Assembly (NCBI RefSeq): GCF_002312805.1
Contig: NZ_NMUA01000002.1
Coordinates: forward strand, 280,494 to 344,493
Source: Sphingobium sp. D43FB
GTDB lineage: Bacteria; Pseudomonadota; Alphaproteobacteria; Sphingomonadales; Sphingomonadaceae
DNA: 64,000 nucleotides
Reading direction: 5' to 3'
Positions 17,400-27,053 of the stretch are shown here, one piece after another. The notes under the pieces are model-generated. The model saw nothing but the letters and a program-made list of their open reading frames with translations. It made no database searches and had not been told where the DNA came from. How positions within the stretch are numbered: position 1 is the stretch's first letter; every line of letters begins with the position of its first letter. Both the position numbers and the translations under genes were made by a program.

Positions 17400-19343
17400 A
17401 TGCCTGACGATTTCTTCCCGGTGCCGGGGGACTGGGCCAGCCGCGCGCTGATGGACCGGGCCGCGCGTGATGCCGACTATGCGCGTTCGATCGAGGCGCC
17501 CCACGACTATTGGCTGGAGCGCGCCCAACGGCTCGACTGGATCACGCCGCCGACCAAAAGCGACGAAAGCAGCTTTGCCGAAGCGGATTTCGGTATCCAA
17601 TGGTTCGCGGACGGTGTGCTCAACGTCAGCGCCAACTGCATCGACCGCCATCTGGCCACGCGCGGCGATCAGGTCGCGATCCTGTGGGAACCGGACAGCC
17701 CCGACGAAGCGCCACGCCGCTACACCTATCGCCAACTCCATGAAGAAGTGTGCCGCTTCGCCAATGTCCTGAAAAGGGCTGGCGCGCGCAAGGGCGACCG
17801 AATCACCATCTATATGCCGATGATCCCGGAGGCCGCCTTCGCCCTGCTCGCCTGCGCGCGGATCGGCGCGGTGCATAGCGTGGTGTTCGGCGGCTTTTCG
17901 CCCGAAGCGCTGGCGGGCCGCATCATCGATTGCGATTCAACGCTGGTCATCACCGCTGACGAAGGCCGCCGCGCGGGCAAGACCGTCCCCTTGAAGGCCA
18001 ATGTCGATGCCGCGCTCACACATAGCCCCGGCGTCAAACATGTCGTCGTCGTGCAGGCGACCGGCGGCGCAGTGACGATGGCGGAGGGCCGCGACCTGTG
18101 GCTGCATGAAGCCGCCGCGACCGTCGAGACCGACTGTCCGCCCGAACCCATGCAAGCCGAAGACCCGCTGTTCATCCTCTACACATCGGGATCGACCGGC
18201 AAGCCCAAGGGCGTGCTGCACACATCGGGGGGCTATCTGCTCTGGGCCGCGCTCACCCATGAACTCTGCTTCGACTATCGGCCCGGCGACATCTACTGGT
18301 GCGCGGCCGATATCGGTTGGGTCACGGGGCACAGCTATATCGTCTATGGCCCGCTGGCGAACGGCGCGACGACGCTGATGTATGAAGGCGTGCCCAACTG
18401 GCCGACCCCGGCGCGGATGTGGGAAGTGGTCGACCGGCATCAGGTCCAGACCCTCTTCACCGCCCCCACCGCGCTGCGCGCGCTGATGAAGGAGGGCGAC
18501 GCCCATGTGAAGGCGACCAGCCGCGCCTCGCTCCGCCTGCTCGGCACCGTCGGCGAACCGATCAACCCGGAGGCATGGCGCTGGTATCATGGTATCGTGG
18601 GCGAAGGCCGCTGCCCGATCATCGATACTTGGTGGCAGACCGAAACCGGTGGCGCGATGATCGCGCCGATGCCGGGTGCGACCGACCTCAAACCCGGTTC
18701 CGCCACCTTGCCCATGCCGGGCGTGATGCCGCAGATCGTCGATACCGAGGGCAAAGTGCTGGACGGCGCGACCGAGGGCAATCTGGTCATCGCGCATAGC
18801 TGGCCGGGGCAGATGCGGACCGTCTATGGCGACCATGACCGCTTCTTCCAGACCTATTTCACCACCTATCCCGGCAAATATACAACGGGCGATGGCGCAC
18901 GCCGCGATGCCGATGGCTATTATTGGATCACCGGGCGCGTCGATGACGTCATCAACGTATCTGGCCATCGCATGGGTACGGCCGAGGTCGAAAGCGCGCT
19001 GGTGCTGCACGAAAGCGTCGCCGAAGCGGCGGTGGTCGGCTTTCCCCATGATATCAAGGGACAGGGCATCTATGCCTATGTCACGTTGAATGCCGGGATC
19101 GAGCCGGACGACGCATTGCGCCAGACGCTGGTCAAATGGGTCCGCAGCGAAATCGGCCCGATCGCCACCCCCGACGTCATCCAGTTCGCGCCCGGCCTGC
19201 CTAAGACCCGCTCCGGCAAGATCATGCGCCGCATCCTACGTAAAATTGCGGAAGGCGAAGTGTCTGCGCAGGCGCTAGGCGATACCAGCACCCTGGCCGA
19301 TCCTTCGGTGGTGGACAATCTGGTCGCCAATCGTCACGGTTAG
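17400..19343 (+). CDS. acs: Acetate--CoA ligase (AMP-forming)
   Basis: A 647-residue adenylate-forming enzyme that activates acetate to acetyl-CoA via acetyl-AMP. Core motifs are all present: A3 ([11 protein letters not shown]), [10 protein letters not shown] for substrate and ATP contacts, [23 protein letters not shown] and the A10 segment [10 protein letters not shown] with the catalytic lysine at 607, which in the family is controlled by acetylation. Length and the tryptophan-bearing acetate pocket (WWQTE) favour acetyl- over propionyl-CoA synthetase. It probably shares a transcript with cytochrome b561, which starts 26 bp downstream. Confidence 0.94.
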   Translation: MPDDFFPVPGDWASRALMDRAARDADYARSIEAPHDYWLERAQRLDWITPPTKSDESSFAEADFGIQWFADGVLNVSANCIDRHLATRGDQVAILWEPDSPDEAPRRYTYRQLHEEVCRFANVLKRAGARKGDRITIYMPMIPEAAFALLACARIGAVHSVVFGGFSPEALAGRIIDCDSTLVITADEGRRAGKTVPLKANVDAALTHSPGVKHVVVVQATGGAVTMAEGRDLWLHEAAATVETDCPPEPMQAEDPLFILYTSGSTGKPKGVLHTSGGYLLWAALTHELCFDYRPGDIYWCAADIGWVTGHSYIVYGPLANGATTLMYEGVPNWPTPARMWEVVDRHQVQTLFTAPTALRALMKEGDAHVKATSRASLRLLGTVGEPINPEAWRWYHGIVGEGRCPIIDTWWQTETGGAMIAPMPGATDLKPGSATLPMPGVMPQIVDTEGKVLDGATEGNLVIAHSWPGQMRTVYGDHDRFFQTYFTTYPGKYTTGDGARRDADGYYWITGRVDDVINVSGHRMGTAEVESALVLHESVAEAAVVGFPHDIKGQGIYAYVTLNAGIEPDDALRQTLVKWVRSEIGPIATPDVIQFAPGLPKTRSGKIMRRILRKIAEGEVSAQALGDTSTLADPSVVDNLVANRHG

Positions 19344-19368
19344 GAAACGAACAGAAGGAAGCGCTGCC

Positions 19369-19881
19369 ATGGACCGCTATAATGGAGTCGCCCGCGCCCT
19401 GCATTGGGCCATGGCCTTGCTCATCATCCTCGCCCTGGTGCTTGGCATCGGCCATGATGCACTGCCCAAGGATTGGGCCGTGATCCCGATCCACAAGTCG
19501 ATCGGGCTGACCGTCCTGGCGCTGACTTTGGTGCGGATCGTTTGGCGGCTGGCCAATCCCGCGCCGCGCTTGACCGTCGCCATGCCCAGTTGGGAAAAAG
19601 GCGCGGCGCACGCCACCCACGCGCTCTTCTATATCTTCATGATCGTGCTGCCCCTGTCGGGCTGGATCATGACGTCGGCGGGCACGCGGCCCTTGAACTG
19701 GTTCTTCCTGTTCGACGTCCCCAAATTTCCAGTGACCAAGGGCGACTTGATCGTCGATCTGGCGGGCGAAGGGCATGAGATTATGGGCTTTGTCTGGGCG
19801 GCGTTGATCCTGCTCCATATCGGCGCGGCGTTGCGGCATCATTATCTGCTCAAGGACAATGTGATGCGGCGGATGCTGTAG
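19369..19881 (+). CDS. Cytochrome b561
   Basis: A 170-residue inner-membrane dihaem cytochrome with four hydrophobic helices. The histidines that would bind haem are visible in YNGVARALHWAMAL (first helix), IHKSIG (second), AAHATHALFYIFMI (third) and LLHIGAALRHHYLLKD (fourth), in the usual order of the YodB/CybB family. Members pass electrons from quinol to superoxide or other acceptors; the partner here is unknown. The ribosome binding site GAAGGAAGC precedes the ATG. Confidence 0.92.
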   Translation: MDRYNGVARALHWAMALLIILALVLGIGHDALPKDWAVIPIHKSIGLTVLALTLVRIVWRLANPAPRLTVAMPSWEKGAAHATHALFYIFMIVLPLSGWIMTSAGTRPLNWFFLFDVPKFPVTKGDLIVDLAGEGHEIMGFVWAALILLHIGAALRHHYLLKDNVMRRML

Positions 19882-20036
19882 GCACCCGCCGACCAACGGG
19901 CGTTCGGGTTCGACCAACGACGTTGTAATAGCATTACATCGCTTGACCGACGCAGCGAAACGGTTGATCCCGCGTTGCATCAGGGCGCAGAGCCATGTGG
20001 CCGCGCCGTCAAGACGTGTCGGAGTCTCAAAAGCCT

Positions 20037-22682
20037 ATGTCCCTCGCCAAAATCCTGCCGCTGCTGCTGGCCGCCGCCCCCATCGCCCTTGCCACGCCCG
20101 CGCTGGCGCAGACGGCTCCCACCGGCCCCGCCGCCGGGATCACCACCCAATTGCCGCGCGGCGCCGTGCCCAGCCATTATGCGATCACGGTTACGCCGGA
20201 CGCCGCCAATCTGAAGTTTACCGGCACGGTGACGATCGACGTGGCGGTCAGCACGGCCATGCCGACGCTGGTGCTGAACGCCGCCGACCTGAGCTTCGGC
20301 GACATCATGCTGACGCCCGCCAAGGGCAAGGCAATCAAGGGCATGGCCAAGGTCGATGCCGATGCGCAGACGGTGACGCTCGACTTCGGCAAGCCGCTGG
20401 CACCCGGCAACTATAAGCTCGCCATCGCCTATGCCGGCGTCATCAACACCCAGGCGAACGGCCTGTTCGCGCTCGACTATACCGACAATGACGGCGCAGC
20501 GAAGCGCGCGCTCTTCACCCAGTTCGAAGCGCCCGACGCGCGCCGTTTCGTGCCGAGCTGGGACGAGCCAAGCTATAAGGCGACCTTTGACCTCAGCGCC
20601 ATCATCCCCACCGGCGAACTGGCGGTCGGCAACATGCCGGTCACATCCACCAAGGATCTGGGCGGCGGCAAGACCCAGGTGACGTTCGGCACCAGCCCCA
20701 AAATGTCCTCCTACCTGCTCTTCTTTGGCCTGGGCGAACTGGAACGCGCGACGAAGATGTCCGGCGCGACCGAAATCGGCGTGATTACCGGCAAGGGCAA
20801 TACGGGCAAGGCGCAACTGGCGCTCGACGCATCGGTGTCGATCCTGCCCTATTTCAACGATTATTTCGGCGTCCCCTACCCGCTGCCCAAGCTCGACAAT
20901 GTCGCTGGCCCCGGCCAGAGCCAGTTTTTCAGCGCGATGGAAAATTGGGGCGCGATCTTCACCTTCGAGCGCGCCTTGCTGGTCGATCCGCGCTTTACGT
21001 CGGAGGCGACCAAGCGCCGCATCTATGAAACCGTCGCGCATGAAATGGCGCATCAGTGGTTCGGCGATCTCGTCACCATGGCCTGGTGGGACGATCTATG
21101 GCTGAACGAAGGCTTTGCGAGCTGGATGGCGACCAAGGTCACCGACAAGTTGCAGCCCGACTGGCAAATGCTGCTGACCCGCGTCGATGGTCGCGAGGCG
21201 GCAATGAGCCTCGACTCGCTCGCCACCACCCACCCCGTCGTTCAGAAGATCACCACCGTCGATCAGGTGAACCAGGCGTTCGACGCCATCACCTATCAGA
21301 AGGGTGAAGCCGTCATCACCATGCTGGAGGGCTATGCCGGCGAAGATGTGTGGAAGACCGGCATCCGCAGCTATATGAAGGCCCATGCCTATGGCAACAC
21401 CGTCACTGACGACCTGTGGAAGGCGGTCGAGGGCGCAGGCGCCAAGGGGCTGGTGTCGATCGCACATGACTTCACGTCGAAGCCCGGCATCCCGCTGGTC
21501 AAGGTCGACAGCGCGCAATGCCAGGGCGGCAACACGCTGCTGACGCTGAGCCAAGGCGAGTTCAGCCGCGACAAGAAGGACAAGACCCCCTTGAGCTGGA
21601 ATGTGCCGGTCATGGCGCAGACCATCGGCGCCGCGCCGCAGCGGCTGATCCTGCAGGGCAAGGGGCAAATGACGCTGCCGGGCTGCGGCGCCTATGTCGT
21701 CAATGCCGGGCAGACGGGCTATTATCGTTCGCTCTACCCCGCCGCCAATGTCGAGGCGCTGGCCGCCGGTTTCACCAAGCTGCCCGCAATCGACCAGACC
21801 GGGCTGCTGGCCGATAATTTCCAGCTTGGCTTGGGCGGTTATCAGCCGATGGGCCTGGCGCTCGACCTGATCGACGCCGTGCCCGCCACCGCCACCCCTG
21901 CCGTGCTGGCGCAGGTGCCCGGCTATCTGGACAGCGCCTATGCCATGCTGGAGGGCGACACGGCCGGGCAGGCTAAGGTCGCGGCCTACACGTCGGCCAA
22001 GCTGACACCGGTTCTGACCGGCATCGGTTATGATGCCAAGCCGGGCGAAAATCCGCAGGTGCCCGTGCTGCGGTCGGCGCTGGTCGGTACATTGGGCGAG
22101 ATGGGCGACAAGGCCGTGGTCGCCGAAGCCAATCGCCGTTTTGCCGCACTGGCGAGCGATCCCGCCGCGCTCGACGGCCCGCTGCGCAACGTCTGGATGG
22201 CGATCATCGCCAAAAATGCCGATCAAGCGACGTGGGACAGGCTGCGCGCGCTAGCCAAGGGCGCAAAGACCGACCTGGAAAAAAGCACGCTCTATGCGCT
22301 GCTCGGCGGGGCCAAGGATGAAAAGCTCGCCCGCCAAGCGCTCGACCTCGCACTGACCGACGAACCGGGCAAGACCACCAGCGCGGCGATCATTTCGCAG
22401 GTCGGATACGAACATCCGATGCTGGCGGTGGACTATGTGCTGGCGCACCGCGCGCAATATGAAGGGTTGATCGACGTGTCCGCCCGCAGCCAGGCGCTCG
22501 CGCGGCTGGGCGGGGGGTCGGCCGACCCGGCGATGGCGACCAAGCTGGACGCCTATGCGACCCAATATCTGACGCCGGAGTCCCGCAAGGTGGTCGATCG
22601 CGCCATCGCCGCGATCAACACCCGCATCGAAACCCGCACCCGCCTGAAGCCAGCACTGACGGCCTGGTTCGCCGAAAAGTAA
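20037..22682 (+). CDS. Secreted M1 family metallo-aminopeptidase
   Basis: An 881-residue exported zinc aminopeptidase. A signal peptide covers residues 1-25 (MSLAKILPLLLAAAPIALATPALA). The substrate motif reads AMEN (residues 300-303, the GAMEN equivalent). The zinc ligands are His335 and His339 in HEMAH, with Glu358 in NEGF. A C-terminal ERAP1-like helical domain completes the usual length. It removes N-terminal residues from peptides in the periplasm, unlike cytoplasmic PepN. The start at 20037 is preferred over 19995 because it begins the signal peptide. A strong terminator follows at once. Confidence 0.93.
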   Translation: MSLAKILPLLLAAAPIALATPALAQTAPTGPAAGITTQLPRGAVPSHYAITVTPDAANLKFTGTVTIDVAVSTAMPTLVLNAADLSFGDIMLTPAKGKAIKGMAKVDADAQTVTLDFGKPLAPGNYKLAIAYAGVINTQANGLFALDYTDNDGAAKRALFTQFEAPDARRFVPSWDEPSYKATFDLSAIIPTGELAVGNMPVTSTKDLGGGKTQVTFGTSPKMSSYLLFFGLGELERATKMSGATEIGVITGKGNTGKAQLALDASVSILPYFNDYFGVPYPLPKLDNVAGPGQSQFFSAMENWGAIFTFERALLVDPRFTSEATKRRIYETVAHEMAHQWFGDLVTMAWWDDLWLNEGFASWMATKVTDKLQPDWQMLLTRVDGREAAMSLDSLATTHPVVQKITTVDQVNQAFDAITYQKGEAVITMLEGYAGEDVWKTGIRSYMKAHAYGNTVTDDLWKAVEGAGAKGLVSIAHDFTSKPGIPLVKVDSAQCQGGNTLLTLSQGEFSRDKKDKTPLSWNVPVMAQTIGAAPQRLILQGKGQMTLPGCGAYVVNAGQTGYYRSLYPAANVEALAAGFTKLPAIDQTGLLADNFQLGLGGYQPMGLALDLIDAVPATATPAVLAQVPGYLDSAYAMLEGDTAGQAKVAAYTSAKLTPVLTGIGYDAKPGENPQVPVLRSALVGTLGEMGDKAVVAEANRRFAALASDPAALDGPLRNVWMAIIAKNADQATWDRLRALAKGAKTDLEKSTLYALLGGAKDEKLARQALDLALTDEPGKTTSAAIISQVGYEHPMLAVDYVLAHRAQYEGLIDVSARSQALARLGGGSADPAMATKLDAYATQYLTPESRKVVDRAIAAINTRIETRTRLKPALTAWFAEK

Positions 22683-22687
22683 ACGGA

Positions 22688-22718
22688 AAAGGGCGGCCTG
22701 TGAGCCGCCCTTTTTTTG
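22688..22718 (+). terminator. Rho-independent terminator after the M1 peptidase gene
   Basis: Stem AAAAGGGCGGC pairing with GCCGCCCTTTT, six-base loop, then further T residues, 5 bp after the stop codon. Confidence 0.92.
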
Positions 22719-22732
22719 CCAACTCCCTTAAA

Positions 22733-22846
22733 TCCTCCCCTGTAAGGGGAGGGGGACCACGAAGTGGTGGAGGGGTGTCACCCTATCGAGAGCGTGACAC
22801 CCCTCCGTCCGCCCTACGCGCAGCCACCTCCCCTGCCAGGGGAGGA
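22733..22846. repeat. Palindromic intergenic repeat, family A (copy 2)
   Basis: This copy has the same hairpin mosaic as copies 1 and 3, with outer arms CCTCCCCTGTAAGGGGAGG and CCTCCCCTGCCAGGGGAGG and the central GGAGGGGTGTCACCC..GTGACACCCCTCC stem. It is in the opposite orientation to copies 1 and 3, as the order of its inner hairpins shows. It lies between convergent genes. Confidence 0.88.
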
Positions 22847-22862
22847 AGGCACCCAATAGACC

Positions 22863-24563
22863 TCACTCCTGCAACGACACGCCCGGACTGCGCGGGTCGG
22901 CCGCGCCCTGCCAGCGGCCATCGGGCAGGCGCTCGGCCGCATTGGCCTTGAGGCCCATGCGCGACAACGACACGCGATGGCCGAGCTTTTCGAGCGGTGC
23001 CTTCATCGCCTCCAGCGACGTGCCCTGTTCCAGCACCAGCCCTTCGCCGTTGAAGTAGATCAGCCCATGCGCGATCGACTCCTGCGCTGACAGGCCCCAG
23101 TCGAAATGGGCGATCAGCGCCTTGGCCACCTGCATGATGATCGTCTTGCCCCCCGCCGCCCCAACAGTGAAGACGGGCGTCCCCGCTTCATCATAGACGA
23201 TGGTCGGCGACATGGACGATAGCGGGCGCTTGCCCGGCTCGACCCGGTTGGCGACCGGCGCGCCATCCTTTTCCGGGGTGAAGCTGAAATCGGTCAGTTC
23301 ATTGTTCAGGATCACGCCGTTCGCGATCAACTGGCTGCCAAAGAAGCTCTCGACCGTCGATGTCCAGGCGGCGATGTCGCCATCCCGGTCCACCGCGACG
23401 AAATGGCTGGTGCCGCTTTCGGGCTGCGGCCGCGAAGCCGTGCGCGGCTGCGCGCCGGGCGGCGTGCCGGGCTGATAGTCGTTGAGCGCCTTGTTCAAAC
23501 GGATGCGCGCCGACCGCTGCTTGAGATAGGCGGGATCGATCATCTCCGTCAGCGGCACCGACACGAAATCCGGGTCGCCCAGCCATGTGCCACGATCAGC
23601 ATAGGCCAGTTGCATCGCCTCGCCAATGACATGCCAGGACCGAGGATCATCCTTGCCCCAAGTGCCGAGCGGAAAACGCTCGACCATGCCCAATATCTCC
23701 AGCACCGTGACCCCGCCCGACGAGGCCGGCCCCATGCCGCATACGGTATAGACGCGATATTTGCCGCAGATGGGCTTGCGCAGCTTGGTCTGATAGCCCG
23801 CAATGTCCGCTTCCGTCATCGGCACCGGGTTTTTCGGCGCGTTGGTGACGGTCTGCGCCAGGATGCGGGCATTTTCGCCCGTATAGAAAGCGTCCGGCCC
23901 TTCCGCCGCAATCCGCTTGAACAATGCGGCGAGCGGCGGGTTTTTGAGCATCGTGCCCATCGGCGCAGGCTTGCCATCGATCCAGAAATAGCGCTGGATT
24001 TCAGGGAAGTCGGCCCACACCCCCGCGACCGCCTTCATCGCGGTGTCGAGCCGCTGGCGCACTTCATAGCCCTCTTCCGCCGCGCGAATGGCGGGCTGGA
24101 ACAGATCGGCCCAGGGCAGCTTGCCCCATTTGCGATGCGCGTCCCACGCCAACCGCACATTGCCCGGCACCCCGACCGAATAGCCGCCCGGCCAGGCGTT
24201 GCGGAAGGACAGCGGTTGGCCATCGGCCCCCATGAACCGGTCGGGCCGGGCGGCGGCCGGTGCCGTCTCGCGCCCGTCGATCGATTCCAGCAGCCCGGTC
24301 TCCCCGTCATGATGCATCAGGAAACCACCGCCGCCGATGCCGCTATTATGCGGCTCGACCACGTTCAGCGTCAGCATCATGGCGATGGCGGCATCCGTGG
24401 CGCTGCCCCCCTTGCGAAATATCTCCTGCCCCGCCTGCGCCGCGCGCGGATCGGCGGCCGAAACGGTGGCATTGGTCGATACCGGCTCGCGCGCGACGGC
24501 GGGCAGCGGTACCAGGGCAAGAAGGGCGAAAGGGGCCAGCAGGCCAGAAAAACGAGATGTCAT
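22863..24563 (-). CDS. ggt: Gamma-glutamyltransferase
   Basis: A 566-residue periplasmic N-terminal-nucleophile hydrolase that cleaves or transfers the gamma-glutamyl group of glutathione. The signal peptide is at residues 1-24 (ending PLPAVA). The catalytic threonine that would become the small-subunit N-terminus is at about residue 385 in GTSHFVAVD. The oxyanion loop GAAGGKTIIMQ and the substrate arginine region (SIDGRETAP) are present. The start at 24563 is chosen because it begins the signal peptide and follows GGGTAAG. It lies 58 bp downstream of pyrD on the same strand, and the two may be co-transcribed. Confidence 0.93.
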   Translation of the reverse strand: MTSRFSGLLAPFALLALVPLPAVAREPVSTNATVSAADPRAAQAGQEIFRKGGSATDAAIAMMLTLNVVEPHNSGIGGGGFLMHHDGETGLLESIDGRETAPAAARPDRFMGADGQPLSFRNAWPGGYSVGVPGNVRLAWDAHRKWGKLPWADLFQPAIRAAEEGYEVRQRLDTAMKAVAGVWADFPEIQRYFWIDGKPAPMGTMLKNPPLAALFKRIAAEGPDAFYTGENARILAQTVTNAPKNPVPMTEADIAGYQTKLRKPICGKYRVYTVCGMGPASSGGVTVLEILGMVERFPLGTWGKDDPRSWHVIGEAMQLAYADRGTWLGDPDFVSVPLTEMIDPAYLKQRSARIRLNKALNDYQPGTPPGAQPRTASRPQPESGTSHFVAVDRDGDIAAWTSTVESFFGSQLIANGVILNNELTDFSFTPEKDGAPVANRVEPGKRPLSSMSPTIVYDEAGTPVFTVGAAGGKTIIMQVAKALIAHFDWGLSAQESIAHGLIYFNGEGLVLEQGTSLEAMKAPLEKLGHRVSLSRMGLKANAAERLPDGRWQGAADPRSPGVSLQE

Positions 24564-24621
24564 GGGGCTTACCCTATAGCGGGAGTTGCCGATCGCAACC
24601 CTTTCCAGCCCCTTGGACGGA

Positions 24622-25674
24622 TCAGCCGTCGATACCCACCAGATCGGCAATGGTCGCCACCCCGTCGCGCGCCATCAGCGCCTTCAACTCCCGGTTGATC
24701 CGCCGCGCCAGATACGGCCCTTCATAGACCAGCGCGCTATAAAGCTGGATCAGCGACGCCCCCGCCCGGATGCGGGCATAAGCCTGCGCGCCCGTAGCGA
24801 TGCCCCCCACCCCGATCAGCGGCAACCGATCGCCCAGCAGGCGACGGAAATCGCGCAGCCGCGACAGCGACAGGTCGGTCAGCGGCGCACCCGACAGCCC
24901 GCCCGCTTCGCCGGCATGGGCCGATCGCAGCGCGGGCCGGGTGATGGTGGTGTTGGACACGATCAGCGCATCGACCCTGTGGTCGATACAGGCCGCGGCG
25001 ATATCCTCGACATCGGCCGGTTCCAGGTCGGGCGCGACCTTCAGGAAAATGGGCGGGCCTCCAGGCGCGCGCGCGGCCATTACGGCACTCAGCAAGGCGT
25101 CTAGCGCACTGCGATCCTGCAGCGCGCGCAGGCCCGGCGTATTGGGGGACGAGATGTTGACCGTCAGATAGTCGGCCAGCGGTGCCATGCAGGTGACGCC
25201 GGTGACATAGTCGGCAATGCCCCGCCCGGCGGCGGCCGCATCCTTGTTCGCGCCGATATTGATGCCGATCACGGGGCCGTCGCCGACCGGGCGGCGATAG
25301 CGGGCGATACGATCCGCCGCCGCGCCCTGCCCACCATTGTTGAACCCGAACCGGTTGATCACCGCCTTGTCCTCGACCAGCCGGAATAGGCGCGGCTGCG
25401 GATTGCCCGGCTGGGCCAGCGGCGTCAGCGTTCCCAGTTCGGCAAAGCCAAAGCCAAGGCCGTGCATCTTGTGTGCGATCCGCCCATCCTTGTCATAACC
25501 CGCCGCCAATCCGACCGGATTGGGAAAGCGAATGCCCGCCACCATGGTTGCGAGCATCGGATCGGGTGCCAGCGGCGCGCGTGTCGGCATCATCCGCAGC
25601 GCAGCAAGAGAGAGATGATGGGCACGCTCGGCATCGAGCGCAAACAGCAGCGGGCGGATCAGACGATAGGACAT
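24622..25674 (-). CDS. pyrD: Dihydroorotate dehydrogenase (quinone), class 2
   Basis: A 350-residue FMN enzyme on the inner face of the membrane that oxidises dihydroorotate to orotate and reduces ubiquinone, the fourth step of pyrimidine synthesis. Class 2 markers are the N-terminal membrane-associating helix (YRLIRPLLFALDAERAHHLS) and the catalytic serine in NISSPNTPGLR. The FMN-binding segments NRFGFNNGG, GINIGANKD and IGVGGI are intact. Length is normal. It is the first gene of a minus-strand pair with ggt. The 352-bp region upstream is shared with a plus-strand hairpin and an AraC gene. Confidence 0.96.
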   Translation of the reverse strand: MSYRLIRPLLFALDAERAHHLSLAALRMMPTRAPLAPDPMLATMVAGIRFPNPVGLAAGYDKDGRIAHKMHGLGFGFAELGTLTPLAQPGNPQPRLFRLVEDKAVINRFGFNNGGQGAAADRIARYRRPVGDGPVIGINIGANKDAAAAGRGIADYVTGVTCMAPLADYLTVNISSPNTPGLRALQDRSALDALLSAVMAARAPGGPPIFLKVAPDLEPADVEDIAAACIDHRVDALIVSNTTITRPALRSAHAGEAGGLSGAPLTDLSLSRLRDFRRLLGDRLPLIGVGGIATGAQAYARIRAGASLIQLYSALVYEGPYLARRINRELKALMARDGVATIADLVGIDG

Positions 25675-25799
25675 GGGACGTGCCTATGACAGCGCCGCGC
25701 CGACACGTCGAGTCGCTGTGGCCAAAGCGCCACAACCGCCTGTTAGTGACATATCATGACAGGAAACGTCATGAATGAGACGGTTTAGGGCAGTGGAAT

Positions 25800-25926
25800 G
25801 TCTGATTCATCCAATAATATTACGGCGATTCCGGCGTAAAGCACCCCTGCGACCCGAAGGCTCGACGGCTTCCAGCCGATGAGACCTTTTCCTGACCCGG
25901 CGATGAAAATCGCCGGGTCATTTTTA
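25800..25926 (+). ncRNA. Candidate small RNA or transcribed leader
   Basis: This plus-strand stretch ends in a textbook rho-independent terminator, yet no plus-strand gene lies upstream of it: pyrD (ending its promoter region at 25674) is transcribed away. A TAATAT box lies near 25812-25820, and the RNA would contain small hairpins around GAAGGC..GGCTTCC before the terminator. Either it is a free small RNA of about 90-120 nt or an attenuated leader of the AraC gene that starts at 26027. No Rfam family was recognised. The rest of the 25675-26026 gap appears to be promoter DNA only. Confidence 0.4.
25893..25926 (+). terminator. Perfect rho-independent terminator
   Basis: A 12-bp perfect stem (TGACCCGGCGAT with ATCGCCGGGTCA) closed by a GAAA tetraloop and followed by TTTTTAT. 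There is no T tract on the minus-strand side, so it acts on plus-strand transcripts. Confidence 0.88.
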
Positions 25927-26026
25927 TGTGCAGTGCAGTAGCGAGGCAGAAAAGTAACAGTTCTTTCACCATGTTACTTGCGCGCGGGTGCAGTTGGCGC
26001 ATAGTAAACCCCTTGGGGTGAAAAAA

Positions 26027-26971
26027 ATGGGGTTGCACAAATTCGGAATGGCCGGGGGCGCAGTCGCCCTGCCGGACGAAGGGGGTCCGCTGTCCTATAC
26101 AGTGGCCGCCGCGCAGGGACCGGTGCGGCTGCGCTATTTCGCGCCGCCTGAACAATTGCGTGCCTATTTCGGTTCGCTTTATCTGTTCACCGTCGACGCC
26201 GATCATTATGGCGACGCCACCCGTGCTGACGTGCCACAGCTGCGTTTCATGCTGTCGGGCGGCGGTAACTATCATTTTCAGGACGATGTCGTGATGCCGA
26301 CGCCCGACGTCTGCCTGCTCGGCCCGACCATGGGCGCGACCCGCTTCGAATTGAACCGGCCCAGCCGGGTCGTCGGCATCTCCCTCCTGCCCGCCGGGTG
26401 GCAATCGCTCCATGGCGGCGATGCCAGCCTGTTGGCTGACCGCCTGTGCGACCTCGCGGCGGTCGGCGGCGCGCATCATGCAGAGCTACTGGCGGAATTG
26501 CGGGCGATCGGCGAGACGGAGGCCGACGAGATCGCGGCGCGTTGCTGGGCCGCACTGGGCCGCTTGGTCAAACCGCTGCGCGGCACCACCTGGGCTTTGC
26601 TCGACGCGGTCGATGGCTGGCTGATGGGGGAAGGATCGCCGCGAATCGAGGCGCTGGCCGAAGCCACCGATCTGTCGCCGCGCCAGCTCGCGCGCCTCAC
26701 CAACAAATATTATGGTGCCCCGCCCAAGCTGCTGGCACGCAAATATCGTGCCCTGCGCTGTTCCGCCCGAATCGCACTGGACGGCGAAAGCTGGCAGCAA
26801 TTATGCGAGGAGGCGGGCTTCTACGACCAGTCCCATTGTATCCGCGAAATCAAACACTTCATCGGCCTGACCCCGCATCAGTTGCAGAACGAGCCCTCTG
26901 CCGTCGCCCAGCTCACCCTGCTGCGCCGTTCGCTGGGCAGCGACGTGGCGATGCTCAACCGCCTATCCTAA
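26027..26971 (+). CDS. AraC family transcriptional regulator
   Basis: A 314-residue DNA-binding protein. The C-terminal third has two helix-turn-helix units of the AraC/XylS type (IEALAEATDLSPRQLARLTNKYYGAPPKLL, then QQLCEEAGFYDQSHCIREIKHFIGLTPHQL in shorter segments). The N-terminal ~190 residues are a ligand or partner domain with the DUF6597-like beginning GPVRLRYFAPPEQLRAYFGSLY. The start at 26027 follows GGGGTGAAAAAA; an in-frame upstream start at 25988 has no site. It precedes the suf regulator but is separated by a promoter, so it is probably independent. The inducer and targets are unknown. Confidence 0.88.
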   Translation: MGLHKFGMAGGAVALPDEGGPLSYTVAAAQGPVRLRYFAPPEQLRAYFGSLYLFTVDADHYGDATRADVPQLRFMLSGGGNYHFQDDVVMPTPDVCLLGPTMGATRFELNRPSRVVGISLLPAGWQSLHGGDASLLADRLCDLAAVGGAHHAELLAELRAIGETEADEIAARCWAALGRLVKPLRGTTWALLDAVDGWLMGEGSPRIEALAEATDLSPRQLARLTNKYYGAPPKLLARKYRALRCSARIALDGESWQQLCEEAGFYDQSHCIREIKHFIGLTPHQLQNEPSAVAQLTLLRRSLGSDVAMLNRLS

Positions 26972-27009
26972 TTAGCCCTTGATTCCCGAGCCTGAGAGGA
27001 CCAAATGCC

Positions 27010-27032
27010 AATCGGACGATATTGATCCGATT
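27010..27032. promoter_or_regulatory. Perfect inverted repeat upstream of the suf operon, probable Rrf2 operator
   Basis: The arms AATCGGA and TCCGATT are perfectly complementary around a 9-bp AT-rich spacer (CGATATTGA), ending 21 bp before the first gene of the suf operon. This size and spacing suit a homodimeric winged-helix regulator. The operon's own Rrf2 protein is the natural candidate (inference). Confidence 0.55.
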
Positions 27033-27053
27033 TAAGAATGGTTCGCAACTGGC

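Noticed and set aside
25840..25925. S-adenosylhomocysteine riboswitch, suggested by CTGCGACCCGAAGGCTCG
   Set aside because: Only a short stretch resembles the consensus. The conserved second helix and pseudoknot partner cannot be placed, and the downstream gene is an AraC regulator rather than a SAH-recycling gene. Kept only as an unclassified RNA candidate.
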